In this document: piece after piece, positions 32,164 through 42,277 of the stretch | Numbering within the stretch: position 1 is the first letter of the stretch | Layout: each line of letters begins with the position of its first letter | Source: Scilla litardierei | Lineage: Eukaryota > Streptophyta > Magnoliopsida > Asparagales > Asparagaceae | NCBI GenBank assembly: GCA_030789695.1 | Contig: CM061138.1 | Location: 19,106,214-19,170,213, forward strand | Direction: 5' to 3' | DNA length: 64,000 nucleotides | Translations under genes and position numbers: made by a program | Notes under the pieces: model-generated | Databases searched by the model: none | Seen by the model: only the letters and a program-made list of their open reading frames with translations | What the model was told of the DNA's origin: nothing

Positions 32164-32914
32164 AATGTAATGCCCTACCAGCTACTGCACAAGTACTAGA
32201 GGGGGGGTGAATAGTACTTTAAAATAATAAGGAGTATAATTCCAAATTAAATTGCAAACAACTACCAAATCAATTTGCGGAAGCTTAAATTGAATGACAA
32301 CACAGAATTAACAATGCTAACAAACTATGTTAATGGGTTCGGATCCACCCAAGTCTCCCCGACTTGTTCCCGGTGATCCTACGTCCCAACCACCCGGATC
32401 CCCTCCGGATACTTAGGTTAGAAACCCTAACCTAAGATTTCCACTATGAATATCTTGTGAAAAACCTTCACAAGATCAAATCATACATGCAATGGCAAAG
32501 TGAATCCCACAACCCGGGATCACAATCTTCTCTCACAACCGAGAGAACCAATTAGCAATATTAAAGAGTTTAAATGAAATAAACAATCTTACCACAAAAT
32601 CCTATACCTTGAGTTTTTCTTACCCAAATGGTGAAATGAAGGATTTGAGGAAGATGAAGTCACCAAGACCTAGCACCAAGGAAATGACCAGCAATCGGTG
32701 CCTAGGAATGATTTGGAGACTTGGATCAAGCAATAGCTTGAAGAGCTCACCAAGAACAACCTTCTCTCTAGATGGATTCTAGATCTAGGAATGAGAGAGA
32801 ATGGGTTTCTTGTGAGGAAGAGAGCTTTTGATTTGAGTGAGAATGGATATCTCTTTTGATCTCAATGAATCTCTGAATGGAAGCTCTAACCTAGATAGAA
32901 ATGACCTAGGTTCG

Positions 32915-32923
32915 TATTTATAG
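32915..32923 (-). promoter_or_regulatory. TATA box of Copia-1 5' LTR
   Basis: The minus strand reads CTATAAATA about 50 bp after the last GACCGACTA half-site. It is the expected start region of the genomic RNA. Confidence 0.75.
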
Positions 32924-32975
32924 GAACCCAAAAACACAAGTTAGGTCATTCACCAACGGATAGAAATCTGTGAGA

Positions 32976-33514
32976 CTTAGTCGGTCAAAGAACAAACACT
33001 GACCGACTAGTTCATCAACTAGTCGGTCAGTCATACAACGTGGACCGACTAAGTGTAGATCTGAGAAGAGATAGAATTTCAGACCTAGAAATCTAGTCGG
33101 TCCAAGAAGACTGTCTGACCGACTAGTTTCACAACTAGTCGGTCAGCCAATGAACGTAGACCGACTAAGAGCAAAAAGAATTAGTCTGAGTACAAAGTGA
33201 CTTAGTCGGTCCAAGAACAAAAGTTGACCGACTAGATTATCAACTAGTCGGTCACCAAACATTCTTAGACCGACTAACGATAAACAGTAGCTTAGGAGAA
33301 ATTTAGCATGAACAGTAAGTCACAACTAGTCGGTCAAAGAAGCATCACTGACCGACTAGTTCACAAACTAGTCGGTCGGTGAGTCAACGTAGACCGACTA
33401 ACTGTAAACAGTAAAGTCCAAGAAATTAAGGAATCAAACTAGTCGATCCAAGAACAGTTGCCGACCGACTAGATCACCATCTAGTCGGTCAGTACTTGTT
33501 CTTGTACCAACTAA
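32976..33514 (-). repeat. GACCGACTA array in Copia-1 5' LTR
   Basis: Five four-half-site modules as in the 3' LTR, without the extra half-site present there. One half-site has mutated (TAGTCGATCC near 33441). Confidence 0.9.
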
Positions 33515-33914
33515 CATGCACAATAAAGTCCGAATCGAAGCGCGATGCTTCGAGGAAGTTAGAATGAACATGTGCAAGGATCCTAGAGCTACGAAATGAG
33601 CGTAATGAAGATAGAAACGTAAGATATACTCAAGGCTTAACAATCTATCAATCGAAACTAAAAGACTATAAATAAAACCTTAAAGAATGGTCTTCGAGAT
33701 CTTCGATTGAATCTTCATAACTTCCAAAACGGCGCAAGAGCTTCAACGAAGCTTTAGGCATGAATACGAGCTTTGAGAAGTGTTGAGATGTCGCTTTGAA
33801 TGTTCTCGTGAATTTGGCGACGATCTCCAAAACTGCGCTCACAAATTGTTAGTTCATGGATTATTTATGTTTGCTCATCATCAAAACCAAATCCGGGGAG
33901 TCCAATATTCAACA

Positions 33915-34993
33915 TTACCAACTCGAGGAAATATTTCCTCAAAATCTGAAAATATGAATAGTAAATAACCTCATGTGCTACAGTAAAATTGTTAACCAAA
34001 ACCCTCCAATAACGTCAGATAGTATACTGTACAACACAGGAGCAAAGTGGCGGCATTTCATAGAAAAAGAATAACAACTGAGTACAACAGAGGTACGATT
34101 AAGGGAACAGCCGCATGGTGTCAAAACTGCGAAGTATCAGCCAAATGAAAAGAAAGCCGCAAAAGCTATCGGAAGGGAAAAATCCCTCGGCGGCCAACCC
34201 CAGGACCCAAAACCCTAAATCGACGGTGCGGGGCTGCGACAAAGTTGTCGCCTCGCCCTAAAGATGCCATAATTAACACAAGGGGAGAGTTCCCTTTTCA
34301 TATTATACTCGAATCATCATCTCCTAGAAACCCTATTTTCGCAACAAAATCGAAGCACACACGAGTATAATTGAAATATAAAGCAAATAAGGTTTATCGA
34401 TCGTGTAGAACCAAAGCCGAAAGAATTTCAGAAACCCAGAGGATAAATCCGAACCCAATCAGCAGCTTAATCGAAGAAATTTTGAGAAGGAAAAATCAAT
34501 TTCGCATGCCCCATAAACCCTAGCCGAGCATTCATATAAATAGGGGGGGAGAGAGAGAGAGATAGGGATCTTATCGGAGGAGGAATCCCAAAGAATCCGC
34601 GATGCAACGAGAAGATCAGATCATTAAGGTTTTAGAAAAACCTTTTTTTGTCGCCGTTGCTGCGTTGTTCGCCTGCGCGATGGAGAGAAAAGAGGGAACG
34701 GGTCGAGGCTTGAGGGAAATGAGTGAGAGGATATATATATAGAGTTAGTGGGAAAGTTTATTAAATGGGTTGGGCCCGAGAGTGGGCGTGGGTTCTTAAA
34801 AAATGAATCGTTACAGATCAACACGTATACGGCTATAGCATGCATTTATGTCACCAAACACGGATCTAATATTTACATATGGGAAAATTAACTAAACGTG
34901 TGCATTGTGGTTAATGATATTTCTCTATTTATCCCCAAATTGGACGACGTTGGATGTTGATTCATAATTAGAAGCATCAACCTAGTAAAGAAA
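33915..34993. other. single-copy-looking segment with promoter-like DNA
   Basis: About 1.1 kb between the target duplication of Copia-1 and the 3' LTR of Copia-4, with no convincing ORF. On the minus strand it has a promoter-like block: GGGCCCAACCCA (about 34768-34779), a TATATATATA run (34731-34742), then a pyrimidine-rich leader-like stretch and GC-rich segments (34200-34270). A perfect 16-bp palindrome, GAGGAAATATTTCCTC, lies at 33924-33939. A plus-strand TATA-like word (CATATAAATAGG, about 34532-34543) makes the orientation uncertain. Confidence 0.4.
34728..34779 (-). promoter_or_regulatory. possible plant promoter without an identified gene
   Basis: On the minus strand a site II-like GGGCCC is followed about 30 bp later by CTATATATATATCC and then a CT-rich leader. 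Downstream sequence is cut by Copia-1 at 33914, so any gene it served is disrupted or non-coding. Confidence 0.35.
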
Positions 34994-35296
34994 TGTAAGG
35001 AGAGAATTATTGGGATGTGACGAGAGTCAAATGCTTATCATTATATAAGCTATTAGAATCGATAAATTCTTGCCTTGCAAGTAATAAGACGCGAATGTTG
35101 GATCTAAATCGTTCAGGTGATATGGACAAACACACACACAAAAATCATAATCATTATCCTAAAAGCCAAAAACCTGTTATGAGCTTCTTGGCTACGGAAC
35201 CCGTAGCCATGTATTTATAGAATACGGTTACATAATGGATGGATATCTAATACACTAATGGGTACCATGCGGGCCTACAAAATCCCACTCATAACA
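34994..35296 (-). repeat. Copia-4 3' LTR (303 bp)
   Basis: The minus strand begins TGTTATGAGTGGGATTTTG at 35296 and ends ..CTCTCCTTACA at 34994. A TATA box, CTATAAATAC, lies at 35220-35211. It is preceded by a purine tract (GGATAAGTGGAAG, 35309-35297). The partner LTR is not in the window. Confidence 0.7.
35211..35220 (-). promoter_or_regulatory. TATA box of Copia-4 LTR
   Basis: The minus strand reads CTATAAATAC in the middle of the 303-bp LTR, the usual position for a short copia LTR promoter. Confidence 0.6.
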
Positions 35297-35309
35297 CTTC
35301 CACTTATCC

Positions 35310-35690
35310 ATCCATTGTTGTAAGTTTGGTATATGAACACTCCGAGGTTCATATGGCTTATCTGACCATATGGATATGGATACGTCTGGATCCTAAGTTA
35401 ATGGGTTTTGCCTCGTTAAAACCTTTGGTTATGAAAAACCCAGTAGAAAAAACCAATAGCTAAGGGAAAATAGTGCAAGTCTCCTTGACTTCCCCTGATC
35501 GATGGATATCATCAGGGGTGGATACTTTTTGATCCAGAGTTGATATGGTTGCCTCGTTAAAATCGTTAGCTATGAAAAACCCAATGGAAAAAACCAATAG
35601 CTAATAGAAAAAGAGTACAACACAACATTAACTCCCCCTGTTGTGTACAAGCTCCAAGCTTGTATATCTTTCAACCGTCTCATCCCAATC
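35310..35690 (-). other. non-coding 3' region of Copia-4 with internal duplication
   Basis: Between the pol end and the LTR. A phrase of about 60 bp (GCCTCGTTAAAA, then TATGAAAAACCCA and AAAAAACCAATAGCTAA) occurs twice, at about 35411-35465 and 35552-35606. No ORF. Confidence 0.65.
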
Positions 35691-35696
35691 CATATT

Positions 35697-37497
35697 ACAA
35701 GTTTTCTAAAGGTATGGCGATGTAATGCTTTAGTAAATAGATCTGCCAGGTTGTTGCAAGACTGGATCTGCTGAATGTCGATCTGTTTGTCTTCTTGTTG
35801 TTCATGCGTCCAGAAGAGCTTGCGGGAAATGTGCTTCGTCCTGTCACCTTTGATGTAGCCAGCATCTGCAAAACCAACTAAGTTAGAGGATACACCTTTC
35901 TTGTAGTATAGTCTCAGGTCAACTGACCCTTGGAAGTAGCGCAGAAGGTACTTTACTCCGTTCCAGTGGCGCTTTTGTGGGCGCTGAACTGTATCTGACT
36001 AGTAGGTTAACTGCGAACGTTATATCGGGACGTGTACAGTTTGCCAGATAAAGGAGTGCTCCAATTGCACTTAGGTAGGGTACTTCGGGACCCATTGCTT
36101 TCTCCCCCTCTTCCAGCGGCCAGAAGGGGTCCTTATCCACGCCTAATAATCTAACGACCATTGGTGTACTCAGCGGGTGGCATGTGTCCATAAGAAAGTT
36201 TTTCAGCACTTTCCTTGTGTAGGTAGATTGATGTAACTGGATTCCTCCGCTGAGATGTTCGATTTGTAACCCAAGGCAGAATTTGGTTTTGCCAAGGTCT
36301 TTCATCTCAAAAGTCGGTGTAAGTCTCTTGGATATCTCAGTTATCTCTTCAGGAGATCCGATGAGGTTTAAGTCGTCTACGTAGACGACAATTATTACGA
36401 ATCATGTTCACTTTGCTCTTACAAAGATGCAAGGGTGGACTTCATTGGGTGTGAATCTTTGTCGCACGAGGAATTCACTGAGTCTGTTGTACCACATTAT
36501 TTTTTATTGTTTCAGACCATACAATGATCTTTGGAGTTTGACAGAATAGACGTCCCGAGGTCTTTCTATCATTTTTGTTGGAAGTTTATATCCGTCCGAA
36601 AATCTCATATAGATGTCCTTATCTATATTGCCATATATGTATGCAGTCACAACGTTCATGAGCTGCATATCCAGGCCTTCCGTAGCTGTTAGGCTAATTA
36701 TGAACCGTAAAGTGATCGCATCCATGCCCGAAAAATATGTATCATCATAGTCTATTCATGGTCATTGGGAAAAGCCTTGTACAACAAGGCACGTTTTGTA
36801 GCGTACGATCTTATTATTTTCGTTTCTCTTCTTACGAATACCCATTTATATCCCACAGGTTTAACACTCTTTGGTGTTAGGACTACAGGTACAAAAACTT
36901 TGCGTTTCGAGAGTGAGTCAAGCTCTACTCCTATTGCATTGTTCCATTTTGGCCAATCCTCCATGCGTTTACATTCTGCTAGAGAGCATGAATCGATATC
37001 ATCGTCATATTCAGTGACGTTATTAGCAATAATGAACACGAAGTTATCATCGATGATTGTGCTTTTTCTGTCCAGTACCTCCCCAGTACATACATAGTTT
37101 AATGATATTTCTCCTATATTTTCGTCTTCAGCTGTTTTTATGAGGAGAGAGATATCTGGGCTGAGCTCAGCATCATGTGGTGGTATCGTTATAGTTTCTC
37201 TAGGAGTTCTCCTCTTTTGATTGAATTTATCCTTGGATCCTGGGGGTCTTCCTTTCTTTTGTTGAGGTACGACAGCTTCTGCTGCAGGTGGATTGCATCC
37301 ATTTTGGGTATGTCAATCCTAACTGGCGTGTTTGCAGCAAGGACGTGTGATCTGACAATCTTCTGGTTGTTAGTGAATTTATCCGATAAAATGTGAATTA
37401 TATTCTATATTTGGAGAATCTTCAGCATCTCCTCTTCACATTGGTTTGTACGCGGATCAAAGTGGGATAAATTTTTGATATCCCATGAAATGGTCTT
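35697..37497 (-). pseudogene. Copia-4 pol remnant: RT and RNase H
   Basis: Broken minus-strand frames read, in order: start of the RT domain (WPKWNNAIGVELDSL; GYKWVFVRRE, 37039-36752), ITLRFIISLTATEGLDMQLM and SLYGLKQ (36725-36504), YVDD (36383-36372), MKDLGKTKFCLGLQIEHLSGG and LLYLANCTRPDITFAVNLL (36305-35919), and in a shifted frame the RNase H end (35900-35697). Frameshifts near 36500, 36400 and 35915 and a stop before 36752 show it is dead. The YVDD motif itself survives. Confidence 0.88.
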
Positions 37498-39034
37498 TGT
37501 CACGCCCCAATCTCCAGAATACCCGAAGCTTCTATTTTTTTCCAATTATCCTGAAGAGTGAGGGTGATGAGCGAGGAAAAGAAAGAGAAATGAGAAACAG
37601 AACAAGCAGGCCACTGCGCACAAGCTAGGATGGTACAAGTGAAGCTCCACTATAATATCAAACAGTCTCACAAAACAACAAAATTTTATATATAACATAT
37701 TTCATTTATATACATAGTCCAGATGTATCAATACATATACACAGCCACTCTTCACCTCTCAAGACAATCATGTCACACTACACAGCTACAGCTCACACCA
37801 AGTTCTACTCCTGAAACCCACTCCAAGTCATCACATACCCCTGCTACCTGAAAAATAGGGAGGAACACGTCAATGCGTAACTCAATAGGAACCAACTTGG
37901 ATTTGAAACACTGTGTTAAGGTTATCAATACACAAGGCAAGGCAAGAGACATAAGACATGTAAACTAAGTAATATGGCGTAAAGTAAATAGCCAAGAAAG
38001 AGGATCATACCTGTGGTCCAATGTCGAGCTACTGCAAGGAAAGAGTTAGCTCGAATAATAAAGCAAGTGCTCATACCAACATAATTTAAAAAGGAAGGTA
38101 TTAATGCCACAAGTGTAATTCAATATACGTCATCACAAGCATAGTGATTCGGGTTCAATATTACATATTTAACCCCCCATTTAGCCCTATTTTGTGCTCA
38201 TGTGATGCTACATTGTTCTCTAATTCATACGTATTTTGTACAGAATTATTTATTAGAGAAAACACTCTATTTGAGCATAAAATAGTAATTAATGGAGTAT
38301 TTCTGCACTTTTTATATTTTTCCTAGCTTGGTCTCGATCTCACGATTCCAACGACTATTTATTTGTATTTTTCTGAGATCGATGCTAATTACTGTGTATT
38401 TTTGAATGCAGAATACCATTTTAAATAAAGAAAATACGAAAATACGGCCTAAATACGCTAATACTTACATCTCACGGCCACGTGGCGGCCATCGGCCGCT
38501 TCCCAAACGAATCCAACGGCTCCACACACGAGATCAGAAAGAGGCGACGCGGCGTTTTGTGGGCCGCAAGATCTGCATCCAACGGCGGTTAACAGCCCGA
38601 TTCAGCGACGAAAGGGCGGGAATCCAAGCAGCGACGTGGCAATCTGTTGATCGTTCGATCTCGATCGGACGGTGTACAAGCCACCCGCTCGAATTCAAAT
38701 CAGCAATGAAAGATTAAGCAACGTGGGTGAATCTCATCCACACGATGATGATCGAACGGACGACGAAATTTTAAACGCAGCGAACGAAGCTGGCACAGTT
38801 TTGTAGACGTGGAGAAATCCGAACCGTCCAACTCATCATCCAACAGCCTAGATTGCTATCCGAGTTGGAGTCGGATGCGCTGAGCGAAACCCGCTAAGGG
38901 GAGCCACGTGGCGGATCCAGAAGAGATCCCGCTTTTGATGGACGGCTCATATTTGCGCCGGCTGAGCGGGTTTGGGTTTAATGAATTTGGATGCGGTTTT
39001 GGACCCAATAAGCCCCCAAAACCCACAATGCTAC

Positions 39035-39042
39035 TATATAAG
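39035..39042 (+). promoter_or_regulatory. TATA box of small gypsy 5' LTR
   Basis: CTATATAAG preceded by a GC-rich region. Equivalent to 43168-43175 in the 3' LTR. Leader sequence follows downstream. Confidence 0.7.
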
Positions 39043-39441
39043 CGTATTCTAGGGTTTTTGGGGGTATTCTGGCAGATTGGGGCGTATTTTGAGCGTATTG
39101 GAAGCTCTAGGAGCCGTATTTCGCCACCACAAAATTCTGTAAAATTCCAGAGGCTATTTTCTTATTTTCAGAGAGTTTTGTTGTCTTTTCAAGGATATTT
39201 GGTGATAAATACCTTAACTTAAACCTCGTATTTGGTGCTTTTCTATTGTATTTTGCTATTGGATTGATGTATTTTGCTATGAAACTTGTTTATTCTTGCA
39301 CCATCAGTAGCTAATTCTTATTGTGCATGGTATGGCGTAGTTAGGGAATATTATTTGTGTTAGTTTTGTTGAATAATCCTTGTGCTAAACCGTTAAACGT
39401 CGTTAAAGTTGTAATCTTTGTTATTAAATCGTCTTTTTCAT

Positions 39442-39690
39442 CTTCCAAAAGAAGTGATTGAGTTGATGATCGTCCCAAAAGGGTGAGTTTTGATCTCCCC
39501 AAAAGGGAGTTTCATATCGTAGTTTTGATCTCTCCAAAAGAGAGTTTCATATCGTATTATTACTTTAGCGACGATCTTATTGAATATTGTGCTTGAACCC
39601 CCAAAAGGGTATCTTCCGATGAGTTGCTCCCAAAAGGAGAATTCATTGAGTTATATTGGGTATTTTTCGGTGAATTGCTCCCAAAAGGAG
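39442..39690 (+). repeat. series of seven short hairpins with constant CAAAA loop
   Basis: Hairpins at 39442-39454 (CTTC/GAAG), about 39474-39482 (CC/GG), 39495-39509 (CTCCC/GGGAG), 39530-39544 (CTCTC/GAGAG), 39597-39610 (ACCC/GGGT), 39627-39639 and 39678-39690 (CTCC/GGAG). All but the fifth have a five-base CAAAA loop; the fifth has CCAAAA. Stem sequences differ but stay complementary, which is the signature of selection on structure. They lie 0.4-0.65 kb downstream of the TATA box in the RNA leader. The same series is in the 3' LTR at about 43575-43825, with one loop changed to CGAAAA. Confidence 0.75.
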
Positions 39691-40001
39691 AATTCATTGC
39701 GTTATACTTGTCAACCAAATTAATACAACTCATTGATCCTAACGAACCCATACCATGTGCATACTTTTTATAGATATTTTCAGACACGAATTTCCTTGTT
39801 TATATTGTTCACGTGTTCACATCACTATCACCGTCATCATTGTTGAAGTGGTTAGTTTCTTTTTGTTGGATTTCTATTTGATTTGAGCTGTGGTTACAAC
39901 AGATTTCCTCCCGAGGATTCGACATCTGGACTCCCAGATTATATTACTTGTACGGACTCTTGCACTTGAGAGAGAGCACCTTTTCGGTCCCACCCAGTTT
40001 T

Positions 40002-40019
40002 TGGTGCCGTTGCCGGGGA
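40002..40019 (+). other. primer-binding site of small gypsy (tRNA-Asp type)
   Basis: TGGTGCCGTTGCCGGGGA, five bases after the 5' LTR, one base different from the site of the nested gypsy at 25002-25019. Confidence 0.85.
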
Positions 40020-40126
40020 GGAATGGTTTGTGACTACGGTTTATTTCATTTAGAGGACCTTCGGTGAGATCTTTCCACTTTACTGTACATAAACTTTTGT
40101 TTTTTTTATTTTATTTTTTTTAAAAA

Positions 40127-41248
40127 ATGGAGTATATGAATTTCTATTGCACGAACAATCTGTATGATGCACGGTATGCTAATGCACACAAACACAGGAT
40201 GAAGAAGCTCAAGATTGTTAATTTTAACCAAACTGATTATGAAACTTTCTTTCAGGCCTGGAGGAGGTTCACAAACGTAGTATCGAGCTATCCGCAGCAT
40301 GGGTACACAAATGAAGAGCTTATGACGTCCTTCCTAGATGGACTACGACCACAGCTGCAGGAATTATTGGGAGGCATGACGCCAACAGAGGCGTGGGAAT
40401 ACATGGAGTCTCTGCAAGAAAATGAAGAAACCATGGAAGAGACTTCAGAGAGCGATTCAACGGAGCCTTCATGCCTTGATCAAGAAGAGCAAAGCGTAGA
40501 CGTACCTTTGCAATCCTTGAAAGAGGAAGTTTACCTGATTATTCAGACACAGGAGGCCACATCCCATCAATTCCAAGAGAATTTCCTTGCTCGGAGTCGA
40601 CAAATTCAGAAATCTTTTGAAAATCTTACCCTGATTGCCACTTGCTTAGAAGAAAGTAAGGCTTTTGAAACTCATTTTCAAGAATCTAATACGAGTTTAT
40701 CTTTTATTGCAGGTATACCGAGCGAACCATGTCACGTTGAGGACACGAATATAAATATATACATGGCAGAAAGTGTGTGCAAAAGAGAAGACGAGCTAGC
40801 AATTTTGGATGAACGAGAGGAGGAGACAACTAGGGACAAGGGTTTTGAGATTATCGCCATGGAGTCAGAACCATGCCCTCCTCCAGTTTTGTCCCAAAAT
40901 CAGTTATCCCTCTCCCCAACTATCGAGCATCATACCGAGAGTAGTGCAAATCTTTCAGGGAGTAGTCGTCAACTTGCTTTAATTTATTTCAACTATTTTG
41001 ATGACTACATTTGGAATAGTTTTGTTGAAAGGAATTTTAAACTAATTTGGACTGACACAACTCATCTCTTGCATGACATTGGCAAACAAGTTATAGAGAT
41101 GCTTGGAGTTGTGTTGCTGGGGTCCAATTTAGCTTCTGGAGGAAAAATAATCACCGAGGAGCGCAAGAAGCAAATTGAACAACTTCCTCCACAATTAAAG
41201 ATTCGGGATCTGCCATTTGATCACGGTGTGTTCTTTCCAGAAGTGTAG
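40127..41248 (+). CDS. gag-like ORF of small gypsy (373 aa)
   Basis: An intact ORF starting 108 bp after the primer site. Residues about 28-90 read like a plant gypsy gag core (ETFFQAWRRFTNVVSSYPQH; EELMTSFLDGLRPQLQELL), but the domain seems shortened at its N-side. Residues 90-300 are acidic, Glu/Ser-rich (EETMEETSESDSTEPS). The C-terminal 80 residues (FNYFDDYIWNSFVERNFKLI; IEQLPPQLKIRDLPFDHGVF) match nothing I know. No CCHC knuckle, protease or pol motif is present. Acting in trans with an autonomous relative's proteins is the likely mode of mobility. Whether the protein is still used is unknown, but the intact frame in an element with about 2.4% LTR divergence suggests some constraint. Confidence 0.6.
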   Translation: MEYMNFYCTNNLYDARYANAHKHRMKKLKIVNFNQTDYETFFQAWRRFTNVVSSYPQHGYTNEELMTSFLDGLRPQLQELLGGMTPTEAWEYMESLQENEETMEETSESDSTEPSCLDQEEQSVDVPLQSLKEEVYLIIQTQEATSHQFQENFLARSRQIQKSFENLTLIATCLEESKAFETHFQESNTSLSFIAGIPSEPCHVEDTNINIYMAESVCKREDELAILDEREEETTRDKGFEIIAMESEPCPPPVLSQNQLSLSPTIEHHTESSANLSGSSRQLALIYFNYFDDYIWNSFVERNFKLIWTDTTHLLHDIGKQVIEMLGVVLLGSNLASGGKIITEERKKQIEQLPPQLKIRDLPFDHGVFFPEV

Positions 41249-42277
41249 ATTTTATATGCTTTCTAGGTTGCTTGCTTGAATAAACTCGTACCCCTCTCGA
41301 CATTGAGGACAATGTCCATCTTTAGTTGGGGTGTGTGTATGAGACCTTAGGATTTTTTTAAGAAGAATAAATCACCAAATCTCATCATTTAAAACTCCTT
41401 CATATGCCTCAAATACGGATGATTACGCATTGATTGTGTTCTAAAAATTGTTTATGGCTTGAGTTAATTATTTTTCTCTTCATGGAATTACCGTTAATAT
41501 AATATTCAAGAAAATTTTCAATTTACATGATTAATATCTCGAAATAGTTTGAATTTATTTCATGCATGCTAATGTGATAAAAAAGCTTAAGTATACACGA
41601 TTTAAAAGAATAGTCTTCTAGTTGAAGAGGAATTTGGCCCTTGGTACTAATGTTTATATTCATATTGATGGGTATTGAGTTGCTTACAAAAAAGAAGAAA
41701 GAAAAGAAAAGAAAAAAAAAGTGAATGAATGAAGAAAAATGAATGAATAAGTATGTCACTAATACATAACTTGGTTGGCTCGAGTAGTATAGTCCGAGTG
41801 GTCATTCTTGGCCTAATGCCCTATTATCGTCTGATTTGGGAGCCATTGACCGGAAACTCACTCATTTGATGGAGCGATCCAAGTTATACATTTTTCTGCG
41901 AATGTTGCTTGATGCGCGTTACGCAGAACTAATAAAAGAAAAGAGTGGTTAATATACTAAGCAACGTCAATACCATGATTTGAACGGTTACTTTTTGAGG
42001 TGCCAATTCCTTGGAAATGAGAAGACTAGAATATAACGACGTGTTATACTTTTGCTTGGGCAAAACAATGCTTACATGCTATTTATTCAAATTAAATTAG
42101 AGAAAATATCATGTGATTGATCTTGTGCATGGATTGTGTATATTGATAGTCTAGATCATGTTGGAAAGCGTCTTATTGAGCCATGCCATAAGCGATTGAT
42201 AGAATTTATTGTTTTATTGATCATCCGTATTAATCGCTCTTTTTACTAGAGACTAGCAAATCGCTAGTTGGGGTGTG
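41249..42277 (+). other. non-coding 3' region and polypurine tract of small gypsy
   Basis: AT-rich sequence with A/G-rich runs near 41690-41740. The polypurine-like GTTGGGGTGTG lies directly before the 3' LTR (about 42267-42277). A near copy, TAGTTGGGGTGTGTG, occurs at 41324-41338, soon after the ORF. No coding content. Confidence 0.65.

Larger units (their letters stand above)
9395..33914 (-). mobile_element. Copia-1: SIRE/Maximus-like Ty1/copia retrotransposon with env-position ORF, interrupted by a nested gypsy
   Basis: A full-length element bounded by TG..CA LTRs and a 5-bp target duplication TTACC (9390-9394 and 33915-33919). In minus-strand order it runs: 5' LTR (33914-32166), primer site (32163-32151), gag, pol with protease, integrase, RT and RNase H, an inter-ORF region with a palindromic array, a third ORF (13830-12163), a non-coding tail, polypurine tract (11183-11169) and 3' LTR (11168-9395). 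A gypsy element (14883-26844) splits the RNase H coding region. The LTRs differ at only about eight substitutions plus 25 bp of duplicated sequence, so insertion is recent. The integrase-before-RT order defines copia. The extra ORF after pol and long LTRs suggest the SIRE/Maximus lineage (inferred). Confidence 0.93.
32166..33914 (-). repeat. Copia-1 5' LTR (1749 bp)
   Basis: Partner of 9395-11168, TG..CA ends, followed by the target duplication TTACC (33915-33919). Palindromic array at 33514-32976 and TATA box CTATAAATA at 32923-32915 on the minus strand. Confidence 0.95.
38145..39996 (+). repeat. 5' LTR of small gypsy (1852 bp)
   Basis: TGATTCGGGTTCAATATTAC...TCCCACCCA. TATA box TATATAAG at 39035-39042. 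A hairpin series with CAAAA loops (39442-39690) lies in the transcribed leader. The open frames in it (about 38406-38717 and 38908-39222) are preserved in the partner LTR only to the extent that the whole LTR is, so no coding function is claimed. Confidence 0.92.

Noticed and set aside
34601..34741. Short plus-strand ORF starting ATGCAACGAGAAG after a TATA-like word
   Set aside because: It is only 47 residues, without similarity, and overlaps promoter-like sequence that reads better on the minus strand.
38406..39222. Two open frames of about 104 aa preserved in both LTRs of the small gypsy
   Set aside because: They lie in LTR sequence mostly upstream of or across the TATA box. They are maintained only as well as the rest of the LTR and have no family resemblance.
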